DNA of 64,000 nucleotides, taken from assembly GCA_933228895.1 (NCBI GenBank), contig OW121847.1, forward strand, positions 89,445,656 through 89,509,655, read 5' to 3'. Below, piece after piece: positions 1 to 10,197 of this stretch (position 1 is the first letter of the stretch; each line of letters begins with the position of its first letter). The notes beneath the pieces are model-generated. The model ran no database searches and was not told where the DNA came from. It saw nothing but the letters and a program-made list of their open reading frames with translations. The stretch comes from Platycnemis pennipes. Taxonomy: Eukaryota; Arthropoda; Insecta; Odonata; Platycnemididae. The translations under genes were made by a program, and so were the position numbers.

Positions 1-3000
1 GCATGCAATTTTGTTTCGAAGAAGCAATTCCGTATAAAAAATGAAGGACGACAGAAATGTAACAAGTACATCAGGTCACTTATAGTATCAATTTGTAGCG
101 TAGCTTTTATGCATCGTAGCTGAGAGCATAAATAATCTTCAGATGGTATGCTCGGCAGTTTGACCTTAAGTTGGCGATTGAGAGGGCAAAGAAATATGTT
201 ATGGTTGCGGAAATACCCTAATTGAGAGCATCTCAAGTTTTAAGTGCACAAATTTAACAACTATTAATAACTTTATTACTATATTTTACTGTTTTGTGGT
301 AAGTCACATTAACCGATTACGGGTTATAAAATGCAATACCTCTATTAGTGAATCGCATTAAAGTGAAGCGTCTCAACATACTCCTTAACTAATAAATGGA
401 GTAGAGTGGAAAAGCGGGACAATATTTTTTACAGGCTTCAACGACTCCGGAGTCCTATACAAAAAATGAGCCAAAACTAACTATTAGACTTCTTATCAGG
501 GAGACCCGCATATGATACGGGCAATGAAAAGGCAAGCTACCCTTATTTTTCTCCTTAGAAGTGTTCATACAAGCCATTACGTACCCTCAATACGTACAAT
601 ATTTTCAATCTAGTTCAAAAGCATACACAATAAAGACCTGCGCAAGAACCTTAAAGAACGTAGTGACCCATTTCCTATGGCTCTGGTTCGCAGAGCATTC
701 TCTGTGCATAGTAGGAAATTATCCAGTCCATGGATTAAGGCGTGGGTCTGAGCAAATCTCGCCTCAAGCAAGGATTTTGTGGAGCGAAGTTACGACGCAC
801 GCGAATGATGCACGGAATGACCTCGGCCTCGGTACTCTAACCTCGCCACTGCGTTATGAAATAAAGACAAATGAAAAATAGAATGCGCCATGCGAATTTC
901 CACCGAATCCACATGCTGCCGCATAATTAATTCATCCCCTCGAATTCCTTCGCGAAAATACTCCTAAGATGCCGAAATATTCGATGATAACCATTCATAT
1001 TTTTCAATCACGAGTTGACTGGTCTACCAGGAGGTAACTTCCCAGCGGAAATTAAAAACTTCCGGAGGCCATTTCGACGGCGCTCCTTCCCGTAGCGGAC
1101 GGACGCGAAAAATGAGACAATTTCTGCGGCTACAGCAGTCCCTGGCCTTATGAGAGGAGAGAAGTCGGAGACGTGAGAAAAATACGAGAGCGCGGGGAAA
1201 CTCATGGCCTCGAGTGTCCCTTAAGAGTGCCACCTGCCATTAGGTACCTCCCCCTTCCTCACTCACTCTGTCTCCATCTCCTCCCTCAACCTCTTCAGCA
1301 CACTCTAGATAGTAATCTCCTAGGCGAGAGAGTGGAGATGGGAAGGAATGCCTGCGGAGGAGGGAAGGAAAAAAGAGAGCAAAGGGCGAAAATGGGAACG
1401 GAGGAAACTGTACCTGCCTGAATAGAGTAGGAAGTTTTAGCATCATGGAGCAGCATTAGCCTACTCCCAAAGGACGTCCTTGCGCGACAGTTTTACTTCC
1501 CCCAGGCGAGTTATCGGCAAAACTATGGTTGACAGGGACAGAGATGGGAGTCTTGGAGAGGCTCGCTATTTTAAGAGGCAATCTTGCGTGAGTTACTTCT
1601 TACACGCTTTGAGACTGCGAACATCGTGTGGCCCAGACAAATATCCTTATCATAGAATTTCTTCACGAAGTGCGTTTAGTCCGTGTTCAAAGAATATGCG
1701 CTCTCACCTAGTGTTAAAATACAATAAGTAAAAGGTTTTCCATCGCCTAGAGAAATTTCAACGTTGATGACGCTCAGTTCACGGATATCATAGAGGTTAT
1801 TTATTTATTTATACGTGGTAGTTCTGGACAGATAGCTCCGACTAATATAAATTCAGAAAGGGTGTAGTAACGAGTGCAATTATAAAGACAATTTCGGTAA
1901 ATACAGTTTTATCAGAAGTCCAAAATAATGAAAGCAGATTTCGTGAATATTAAAAACGAAGGGACACAGAAAAGTACATCGCAAAAGAAGAAAAGAGTTT
2001 GTTAATTCCACTAAGTTTTTTCCTTAACAGTCTTGAGTTTCAACAATTCGATGTCATTATTAATGACTAACCGAAACCTGGGTCATTAAATAAAACTTTC
2101 CAAGTGGAATTTAAGATATGACACTTTACTATGGAATGTTAAACATTATGGACTAATGCCACAAGTACATGTACGATAGAGTTAAATATATGCAGAAAAT
2201 TGTTGCGGGGAAGTGAGACTTTATTTAACTGCTGACATAAACAACATGCTCAATTCTTCACAGCGAATTAGATTTAATAGCAGCATCGCCTAACCACCTC
2301 ATTCACAATAATGCTGCGGAAATTATATACATCAGAATTTTAATACGACAAAGCACATTATTCTCTATTCTTTAGGGTCAAAAAACAGCAGCAAAGGGAG
2401 GTGCCTTCTCGTCCTTCGGAGTAGGCTGGAAGATAGAGCAGTCTGCTCCAACTTCGTCGGGTATTAAATGATAGGAGAGCCACGCCACATGATATTATCC
2501 TGCCATACCCCTTTGTTAAGCACGATTGGCGCCCGAAACCGAAAGAGATCACGAAAGAAATTATCCTGCCGAACATTCCGTCGTCAAGTCACGGAGCCCA
2601 AAGGACAAACTATATAGCAACCTCAGGAATGCCCCACCCCTGACTCCCAAAAAGACCCTGATCGAAGCAACAGGCCACGTAGGGGCTGGAATTTCGGGTG
2701 GATTAAACAGAGAATTCCGCGCCGATGCAAGCGTGGACTGCCAAGAAGTCTCACGTTCCTCCATTCTCCGACCCACCCAACATCCCCGCAACAACCTCGC
2801 TCACTCAGGAAAGGAGAATGAGAGGGCCGTCTTAGAAAGGACCTCCCGGAGATCAGCTTGTAAATGCGTCTCGGCGGAGTTTAGGACCGTAATATCAGCT
2901 CGGCTGATGAAATTTTTAGGGAAATATGGGGACAAAAAAGTGTTACGACCTGCATAACCAGGACAGGCCCAAACGACAATTTGTGGGTCAACAAGAGGAG

Positions 3001-3254
3001 TGTCCTTGAACAGCTGCGCGAGGCACACGATTGCGCCAGTGTCAAAATCATCAGGTATTTTCTGACCTTTTTCATACTCTTCTTGTTTCAGTCAGGTAGG
3101 TCAGACCTGAAATAGTCAGTAGAATCGCGTACGCAAAGATGGCATTCTCTCAAAAGAATCTACTTACAGCTGGAAATACAAGCTTAGAAGTAAGGAAGCT
3201 ATCAGGACCATCAGCATCTATCTAGCAAGCTATCAGCATCAGGAACTATATTTG
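1..3254. other. Anonymous AT-rich DNA, no gene recognised
   Basis: No frame here carries a motif I recognise. The longest open frames (561-881 and 2526-2957, plus strand) show no domain. Bases 1020-1430 are richer in CpG, with alternating purine and pyrimidine blocks. A short (TTTA)n run lies at about 1797-1812. A sequence resembling a retroelement primer-binding site lies at about 2526-2536 but has no recognisable LTR pair. Confidence 0.5.
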
Positions 3255-3442
3255 GAGCATTTTTCTTTTCCCGGTTTCCGCATTAACTTGCTCTTAACGA
3301 AAGGTGCCGAGGGGACCACGGCTTAGTGCCCCATGAAGGGCTCTCTACATAGCATTCAGCAAGAACTGAGATACCACTGAAAAAAAAAGGTTTTTTTCTG
3401 GATTTGAACCCGATTCCAGCATTGCAGCCACGACACCATCTT
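3255..3442 (-). mobile_element. tRNA-derived SINE, family 1, reverse copy
   Basis: Read on the minus strand, this starts with a tRNA-like head whose B box reads GGGTTCAAATCC (about 3394-3405). It ends in a tail containing AAGCCGTGGTCCCC followed by TTTCGTTAAGAGCAAG (about 3287-3330). The same head and tail recur in order at 40797-41050 and 45247-45481, so this is a full copy with a diverged middle. SINEs of this kind are transcribed by RNA polymerase III from the internal A and B boxes and rely on a partner LINE for mobilisation. Both roles are family knowledge. Ends are approximate. Confidence 0.65.
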
Positions 3443-6109
3443 ATTTCCTCGCAGTAAGTATTATCTAAGTAAACTAGGTGACAGAGGTCTGGGAGGACTA
3501 GGTCTCAGAGACCGGCGTAGTCTCAAGTAATATACTATGCTCGTCGATAATGCATACCTGATGTGGTCCACCCCCTTCCTCCCTTGCTCACCACTTTGTG
3601 ATACCTCGCAAAGTAATATTTAGATACAGATGAAATTACGCCTCGATAGACTAACTCACAGCGGCATTTAAGAGACTTCAAAAAAATATTGCTCCTTATA
3701 CAACTTTTGCAATTTTTTTCCGGGAACGCAGCTTCCAGACTTCTTTCAAAGGGAATAGGTGAGTAAGCTTGGAATTTGTAATCAGAAGTTAGATATCACA
3801 AAAGCCAATATCAGGTGAATTCTACGCACCTCAAATTTCAAAAACATCTCCGACATGGACACAATAGTAGAAGTGAATGAAATGAATTTGATAAGGGCTG
3901 AAGCTGTTAACAAAGGTGAATTGCTCGGTTCAGGAAAGATAGGTAGTTTATACATAGGTAAGAAATCTAAATGGAGGAAGGATTGAGATAATCACAGAAA
4001 GGAACTTTGGGGGCGTACACGCTCCATGACGATAAATCTCCTATATCAAAGCGTTTGAAATCCCATCATACAGGCTGAGATATTCCCGGAACTTCGTTCA
4101 AGAAAGGTTCCACTGAAAACGTCCTCCCAGTTTCTAATCCGGATCGTCTGCACTGGAAGGAAGTTTGTTCCACAGTCGCTGACATTCCGAAGTTTATTAT
4201 CAGTAACGTAAAAAGCCTTCGAAAGAACTCAAGGCATTCCTAACGCAAACTGTTTGCTGAGGTTCTCGTATACGGACTCTCACGTTCGACTTTGCTCACT
4301 GTCGGGAACTGAGTATGGAAGGTTGGAGGGTTATGTTGGGTAAACATCAACATGCAAACGACAATCGGTCGATTTTTTTATTGGAGAAACAAAGGCGCAA
4401 TCCCCAAAACACCAAAGTGCACGCATGTAAAGGTGGAGTGTGCTCCTCGTACGAGTCGAAAGCACGAGGGAAAAAATCGTTTCGATTCCTTGCGGGGAAG
4501 GGCTCAGTTGTGATTTTATCACACTACCCCGCGTGAGTGCAATCAGCTAAATGACCCGAGATGTGACTTGGTGGGCAAAGAAAAATAAAGAAAAAAGAGT
4601 GTGCGTCGCGCGTCGAGAAATCCCCTCAGCCTTCTACCACCTCGTGCCATTCCCCTGTGCACAAAAATTCAGCCCTATGAAGAGGTGGCGGAGATGCATC
4701 GAGGAATAATGCACTAGACGTGGCCGTCGCACAATCTGATCGCAGGATAGAAGGTGGTGAAAATGACATGTTGCGGAGGCAACTTCAAAACATTTGCCTC
4801 CGCTTCGCGAATTAGGTAATTGCACCAAGAAACGGCTCGCATGCATGGGATGGATTTTGTGTTGCCCTTTTTTTAAAACCTTTTTCTTTTAATAGCACAG
4901 AGTTGACCTCACTTAGGCTACTGATATTATGGAAAATTATTTTCGGTTTTTCCGTTGAAAGCATCTAAAGTTGCTCAGCTCTCACGGTATTTGGAGTGTA
5001 ACGATAAAATTATGAAAAAGCCCAAAAAATAAATTGAAGCATAAATATCACTTAAAAATTAAGTTCCCACCAGAGAAAAATCGAAAAAAATTCTGACGTT
5101 TCATATAAGCATCATAAAAAAGTACGTTAGATATTTCTCGATTTTCCTGCAGTATAATTTGCGCGCCAATTATATTAATTTTTATAGCTGATGACATAGG
5201 TTACCATGTAAAAAGTTAGGAAAAACATAACACAAATGCATTTAATTTGCGAAGAAATGCTCAGTGATACTCTTACAACACTTAAAATCCGATTAACCCC
5301 ATATCTATAGAGTATATCAAAGAACCGAGAGTAGTAAGAGAACCGAGAATAGTAAATTGGTCTAATTTTCTCTGACTCGGGATAGGTCACGAAAAAAGGA
5401 ATATCACAATAATTCCATCAGCGCATTGAAGAAAATGGAATTTTTAAGATCAAACACAAATATTCAAAAATATTCTACTGTTTCTTTTAAAAGTGTTATA
5501 TTGCATATAATTTCTTTCCAGAATAATTTGTTTAATTCCATAAACTACCTAATATAATTTAATGATAGTTAATAGCTATAGTGAAAACTATTTTCCCTTA
5601 TTTCCTAGGGTGAAATAAACACAGCAAATAAAAACACAAAACACGACCCCAAAAAAATCCGAATACTTTTTATAGCGTGGAATGAGATCCGTCATAGAAA
5701 AGCTATTTCGCAATTCAGGCATATAACAGCTTCTCGATGATGTGCTTGAAAATATCAAGACTGTCGTTAATTATCACATTGACATATTTAAAAACCGGTT
5801 AGGGTTTACCGCACTGTAGTTTAAAATCTGTTGCAAATAGACTAAAATTCAACCACCTTAAACGGCTAAGTGTTCATACAATGCCTCCGAGAGTTGCAAA
5901 CTCTTTGAAAGAACGAAACTTTGCGTTCAAATATTAGTTTGAATAATTTAAAATTAATTTATTCTCAATAACTCTAAATAAAAGCACTTACAGTCTAATT
6001 ACATAAAACGACTGTTAGGAGTAAGCACTATAATATGGTTCATTCCTAGAGAAGGAACGTCATCATATCATTATAAGTTAACAATCCTAAGATTGGTTTC
6101 TATCTATTC
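3443..6109. other. Anonymous AT-rich DNA, no gene recognised
   Basis: Very AT-rich with many stop codons in all frames. The short frames at 4315-4536 and 4634-4846 have no recognisable motif. No repeat family was identified. Confidence 0.5.
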
Positions 6110-6215
6110 TAAGTATTGGATTCTATCCTCCTAGAGGCTAACCTCTTCATGAAGTCTTCTCTTTCACATCCTTCACTACTTGAGAACGTAAAACTCCAGA
6201 ATTAGTTTGATGCAC
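6110..6215 (-). mobile_element. Short 3'-end scrap of an RTE-like LINE
   Basis: On the minus strand the sequence translates to a VVKDVKEK motif followed, after a frame change, by a piece matching MKRLA. The same order is seen in the longer copies at 13080-13262, 30370-30612 and 58366-58770, where the block precedes the end of the reverse transcriptase ORF. This is the shortest and weakest of five copies. The assignment rests on similarity to the other four. Confidence 0.45.
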
Positions 6216-6586
6216 GCAAATGTCAAAAGGTCGAGGATGATTAGACGATATTTTATCAAACACTAAAGGGCAGGTTGAGGTGGGAAGGAAACTTTGCAAA
6301 CTTGTCCGCCACATGAAGAGGAAGAACGCATGATATTTTCTCAAGCAAGTATCGCCTACCTGCGTAATCACGAGTGTGAATTCTCGCAAGGCAAATAAAT
6401 ATAACATTTCCATACTGTTTTTCCTGGGAATGCAGTCAACTACATGCGTCTAAGTTAACCTCAAAGTATCGAAAATGGAGGCTGCCTTGAGCGAGTTTCG
6501 CGGAAATATTTCCCCCTGCCAAGACGCCTTGGTTTTCGCAAGCTTCCGAGAAAACACACGAGCGTAAACAGACCAATACTCGGAAC
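6216..6586. other. Spacer, nothing recognised
   Basis: No gene or repeat seen. The minus-strand frame at 6147-6413 contains the RTE scrap at its C-terminal end but nothing recognisable before it. Confidence 0.45.
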
Positions 6587-6591
6587 AGGAT
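6587..6591. repeat. Left target-site duplication of the copia element
   Basis: AGGAT lies directly before the left LTR and is repeated exactly at 8510-8514 after the right LTR. Ty1/copia integrases make 5-bp duplications, so this pair fixes the element's boundaries. Confidence 0.9.
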
Positions 6592-6768
6592 TGAAGCAAA
6601 GTAAATTTGTTAAATAATAATCGCGGATCAAATTAAAATAAATGTTTTGTTTTTCCATGGTTGTCATGGGGGAAATAGTTTGTTGATAACGAGGATTCGG
6701 GGCATAACGATATTGAACACGAAAGAGAATGGTTGTATCATTGATTGGAATAAAAACTTAATCCAACA
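6592..6768 (+). repeat. 5' LTR of the copia element
   Basis: 177 bp, starting TGAAGCAAAG and ending TCCAACA, with no difference from 8333-8509 that I could find by eye. AATAAA hexamers occur at about 6637 and 6749 and are candidates for polyadenylation. The LTR would supply the promoter and transcript end. LTRs this short are normal for copia-type elements. Confidence 0.93.
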
Positions 6769-6771
6769 ATT

Positions 6772-6784
6772 TGGTAGCAGAGCG
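6772..6784 (+). other. Primer-binding site for initiator Met tRNA
   Basis: TGGTAGCAGAGCG lies three bases after the LTR. Its reverse complement ends in CTCTGCTACCA, matching the 3' end of animal initiator Met tRNA including CCA. This would prime minus-strand DNA synthesis from the full tRNA 3' end, unlike Drosophila copia, which uses an internal tRNA fragment. Confidence 0.85.
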
Positions 6785-6841
6785 TGGTTATAAGATACAC
6801 GAGTGAAATTTCCAGGAGGTCAAGAAAAGTGACAAGGGAAA

Positions 6842-8245
6842 ATGTCAGACTTTGGAGTTTCAAGAATCGAGCCTCTAACAAACAAGAATTATGGACTTTG
6901 GAGCATGAGATTGGTTGCAGTTCTTAAGGCGAAAGGATTGTATCAAGATATCATTTTCGGTGATGAACCAGAGAAGAATGGTGCTGATGCAGCGGCTGTG
7001 GCGAAGTGGGAAGCCTGGTCAAAGAAGAACGACGAGGTCAACATGCTGATCATTATGACACTTTCGGCGGAGCAGGCGTTAGCATGTCAAGGTATTTCCA
7101 ATGCAAAAGAGTTGTGGCTTTTGTTAAAGAAACGTCATGACGGTGTTGAGAAACATAGAAAGACTCAGTTAATGATTGAATTGCCTAAATTAGAAAAATT
7201 AGAGAAAGAAAGCATTGACGGTTATTTAACTAGAGCTCAAACATTAGAGACTCAACTTAAGGAAATGGGTAATAATATTGAAGATTATGAATTAATTATG
7301 TACGTAATCGAGGGTCTACCAAAGAGTTTCAGTGAAGTTGCAACAGCGATTTCTTCCAATCCAACGGTGGATTTCGAATTCATGAGAGGAGCACTTTTGC
7401 GATATGAGGAGAAAAACAAGAAATCAACCAATGAAGGAGAGGTCAAGGCTTTTAAGGCGAAGGTGCAGACTAAGAAAAAATGTTTCTGTTGTGGCAAAAT
7501 TGGACATTTTGCTCGTGATTGCTGGCACAAGGACAAGGAGAATTCAATTGAGACTAAAGAAAATTCAAAGGATTTTTACAAGAATAAGAGCAAATTCAAG
7601 GGAATTTTCAAAGGAGGCAAGAATCAACATGCATTTGAAGTGAGGGAGCATCACAAGATAAATGCAGAAAATGGAGTCACTTGGATGCTTGATTCGGCGT
7701 GCACATTTCACATGACTCATCAAGAGGAGTTATTGATTAATAAGAGGAAAGACAATGTGGAGATCGTGACGGCTGAAGCAGGCAGAAAGATTCACGCTGA
7801 ATTTCGAGGAGAAATTGAAGGAACCAGCTATCTTGACGATGGTGAGGTAGCATTAACTATAAAGGACGTACTTTATGTTCCAGATTTAAACAGCAACTTG
7901 ATGTCAGTTCCAAGTCTGGTCAAGATGGGCAAGAAAATAGTTATTGATGAAGATGGATTTGGAATTTATGACAAGAAAACAGGAGAATTAGTTGCACAGG
8001 GGATCTTTGAAGCAGATGCTTTTATGTTTCGAATGAACACGGACAGCGATGAACGAGAGCTGAAGAAAGAAGTTTGCTTTAGCACAAGCGAAATAAATAG
8101 TAATTTATGGCACCAGAGGCTTGGTCACATTAACAATAATTATCTTTCTAGATTGGCGAAAGAGAATCTTGTCAGAGGACTCGAAAATGTGTCGATCAAG
8201 GACGACAACTGCAAGGATTGCATTCAATGGAAACTGATGTTTTGA
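6842..8245 (+). CDS. Copia Gag-protease polyprotein, 467 aa, cut off after the integrase zinc finger
   Basis: The product would form the cytoplasmic virus-like particle that packages the element RNA. The ATG is the first in frame after the primer site. The N-terminus has the copia Gag pattern (NYGLWSMRLVAVLKAKGL, about residues 15-32), followed by the capsid-like region. A CCHC zinc knuckle, CFCCGKIGHFARDC, sits at residues 214-227, after a basic stretch. The aspartic protease motif WMLDSACTFHMTH has its catalytic Asp at residue 284; the usual Gly after DS is Ala. LWHQRLGH (422-429) and the following NCKDC form the HHCC zinc finger at the start of integrase. After that the frame runs about six codons across a deletion junction and stops. 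The frame has no internal stop, so Gag and protease could still be made. Confidence 0.9.
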   Translation: MSDFGVSRIEPLTNKNYGLWSMRLVAVLKAKGLYQDIIFGDEPEKNGADAAAVAKWEAWSKKNDEVNMLIIMTLSAEQALACQGISNAKELWLLLKKRHDGVEKHRKTQLMIELPKLEKLEKESIDGYLTRAQTLETQLKEMGNNIEDYELIMYVIEGLPKSFSEVATAISSNPTVDFEFMRGALLRYEEKNKKSTNEGEVKAFKAKVQTKKKCFCCGKIGHFARDCWHKDKENSIETKENSKDFYKNKSKFKGIFKGGKNQHAFEVREHHKINAENGVTWMLDSACTFHMTHQEELLINKRKDNVEIVTAEAGRKIHAEFRGEIEGTSYLDDGEVALTIKDVLYVPDLNSNLMSVPSLVKMGKKIVIDEDGFGIYDKKTGELVAQGIFEADAFMFRMNTDSDERELKKEVCFSTSEINSNLWHQRLGHINNNYLSRLAKENLVRGLENVSIKDDNCKDCIQWKLMF

Positions 8246-8307
8246 CCAAGGACGTCAGCGAAGCATTAATGAAGAAGCACATTCCAAACTTGAGTTTAAT
8301 TATTTAA
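8222..8307 (+). pseudogene. Remnant of the copia RNase H tail, out of frame
   Basis: From about 8229, in a frame different from the Gag frame, the DNA reads TDVLTKDV, then a KKH pattern and a stop at 8305-8307. ADxLTK followed by KH is the usual end of copia RNase H. The deletion junction therefore lies at about 8222-8232, joining the integrase zinc finger directly to the end of pol with a frame change. Nothing of the reverse transcriptase remains. Confidence 0.75.
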
Positions 8308-8319
8308 AATTTGTCACGC

Positions 8320-8330
8320 GAAAGGAGGAA
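8320..8330 (+). other. Polypurine tract of the copia element
   Basis: GAAAGGAGGAA lies two bases before the right LTR, the standard place for the plus-strand primer. Its presence shows that the cis sequences for reverse transcription are complete at both ends. Confidence 0.85.
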
Positions 8331-8332
8331 TT

Positions 8333-8509
8333 TGAAGCAAAGTAAATTTGTTAAATAATAATCGCGGATCAAATTAAAATAAATGTTTTGTTTTTCCATG
8401 GTTGTCATGGGGGAAATAGTTTGTTGATAACGAGGATTCGGGGCATAACGATATTGAACACGAAAGAGAATGGTTGTATCATTGATTGGAATAAAAACTT
8501 AATCCAACA
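8333..8509 (+). repeat. 3' LTR of the copia element
   Basis: 177 bp, apparently identical to the 5' LTR at 6592-6768. It begins directly after the polypurine tract and ends in CA before the AGGAT duplication. Confidence 0.93.
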
Positions 8510-8514
8510 AGGAT
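8510..8514. repeat. Right target-site duplication of the copia element
   Basis: AGGAT, an exact copy of 6587-6591. Confidence 0.9.
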
Positions 8515-10051
8515 CTTCCGCCTGGAGAAGGAACGAATCCTTAGCGGAAGAGCGAATGAGAGACAGGGAATTGCACGAGCGAGAAGAACCGGAGGAAGTG
8601 TCAAAAGGGGAAGGACTCCCGTTCGGAGAACATGAAGGAAGTCCTCCTCGTCGGCGAGAGAGGAAAGTGTGGACGGTAGTGTCCATGGCAGGAGGAGCAA
8701 GGGCCGCATTGACTGGAGTGGAATCATGACCCGGGACGGGACGACACGAATTGTCATCTTGTCCCTCGACAGACGCGTGGTGTCCGGTCCAGAATCCTGG
8801 CGAGGGGGAAGGGGATAGCGGGGAGAAATGAGTAAGGGGAGGAGAGGAAGGGAGGGATCGAGATGAGGACGACAATTTCGAGGGTGTGTGGGATTATGGG
8901 AAGGAGGAAAAAATCACAAATCGTGCTGCGGAGAGGATGATAGGAAGAGGGTTGAAAAGGGGACGGATTTTGAAGGGAGAGAGATTCGTACGAGGCGAAA
9001 AGGACACTGAGAGATCGAAAGCTATGCGTAGGAAGAAAGTGACTTCGGATTGAGGTCGCTCACGAAGGGTAGAAACGTCGCCCGACCATATGCTGACGGA
9101 TGGAGGAAAAAGGAAGTCATCTCGAGCTTAACAAATAGGCAAAAAGATACATCAGGGAGAAATAAGGAAAACTTTATGACAGAACAAGAAATATATTGGG
9201 TGTAACAGAGCGATCCCATTTCTTATTGTGCGCAGACAGTGGACACAAAAGTGTGAAGGACAAAAACATCGATCCCATTGATAAATTTCAAGGTGAGGAC
9301 ATAAAAATTAACAATTCATAGGATTTCTCGCCATAATTGGAAAACCAATGGAATCTGGACCCAAAGAGAAAAGTGGAGGTGAAATACCGTCCAGGGGAGT
9401 CTTGCCTGTGCAGTGTCTGTGGGTGCAGTGCTTCACGATTTAGGCACTGCCACCAAGTCCCGCCTACAGCACTCACATTGGCCTCTACTTAGATGTGAAC
9501 CATTGAACCCAGGATTGAGTAAGGTTAGACGATGAGAAACAACCTCAGCCTAAGGAGCACCTTAAAGCGTTAATTCGCCCAAATTCCACGAGAGAGGGGA
9601 AGGAATACATTGTTCGATTAAAGCGATGTTCCAGTTGCAGCAAAAAAACTAAAATTCTTATCAAAATGATGGCAGCTTGGTGAATGCCTTCATCTTGCGT
9701 TCATAACTTTAAGCATTTTAGATAACCAATTACAACTTAGTCACGAATATTGTCAATCCTCTTTAAATACGGCCATGGAAGAAACTCGAATAGCGAAATA
9801 AACATATAAGCATAAGCCGCAGAAATGCATTCAATCGGTATGGGACAAATGCACAACTTTGATGCTACTGGCAAAGAGGAACAAGCTTTTTACTCAGGCA
9901 TTCCACTACCAGTCGTACATATAGAGAACCACTCTATTTTACCTTATTACCAAAATAATATTTTCTTATATAAACCATTAGACACAGGGGTAGTAAACTT
10001 TTAATTTACTGAGCGGTAGATATTTACGACCATCAAATAAATTAGAAAAAC
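8515..10051. other. Purine-rich CpG-bearing block, then anonymous DNA
   Basis: Bases 8520-9000 are strongly GA-rich on the plus strand, with many CpG dinucleotides. This makes long stop-poor frames on both strands (for example 8405-8875 minus, rich in Ser and Pro) that look compositional rather than coding. From 9010 to 10051 there is AT-richer sequence with no gene or repeat recognised. Confidence 0.45.
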
Positions 10052-10197
10052 AGTGGTACCTTGATGTAAATATGACTGACTTCGTTGTTCCACACAAAAA
10101 AAATTATTTTTGTGTGGAACAACTAAGTCAGTCTTTTCATTTATATGATGAATCGGTCCCACGAAGTCAAGCCAGAGACCGTGAAGTGGTACCTTGA
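10052..10197. repeat. Hairpin flanked by 13-bp direct repeats
   Basis: AGTGGTACCTTGA occurs at 10052-10064 and again at 10185-10197. Between them are two arms, 10074-10100 and about 10107-10133, that are reverse complements over about 26 bases with one mismatch, separated by a short AT loop. This could be a tiny foldback transposon with a 13-bp duplication, or a local structure of another kind. No coding capacity. Confidence 0.6.

Larger units (their letters stand above)
6592..8509 (+). mobile_element. Ty1/copia LTR retrotransposon, internally deleted but structurally complete insertion
   Basis: A 1,918-bp unit with 177-bp LTRs at both ends (TG...CA termini), AGGAT duplications, a primer site, one Gag-protease reading frame and a polypurine tract. 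It carries gag, protease and the integrase zinc-finger region, then jumps to the last codons of an RNase H-like tail; the integrase core, reverse transcriptase and most of RNase H are absent. A full copia element is usually about 4-5 kb, so roughly 3 kb is missing. The two LTRs look identical by eye, which implies a recent insertion. It cannot make its own reverse transcriptase, so it must have been copied by enzymes from a related intact element, or lost pol after insertion. Confidence 0.95.

Noticed and set aside
1797..1812. (TTTA)n run
   Set aside because: Ordinary short microsatellite in AT-rich DNA.
2526..2957. 143-aa plus-strand frame
   Set aside because: No motif recognised and no initiating ATG near its start; kept only as part of the primer-site finding.
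8405..8875. 156-aa minus-strand frame and 113-aa plus-strand frame at 8388-8729
   Set aside because: Both run from inside the copia LTR into purine-rich flanking DNA across the insertion point, so they cannot be one gene.
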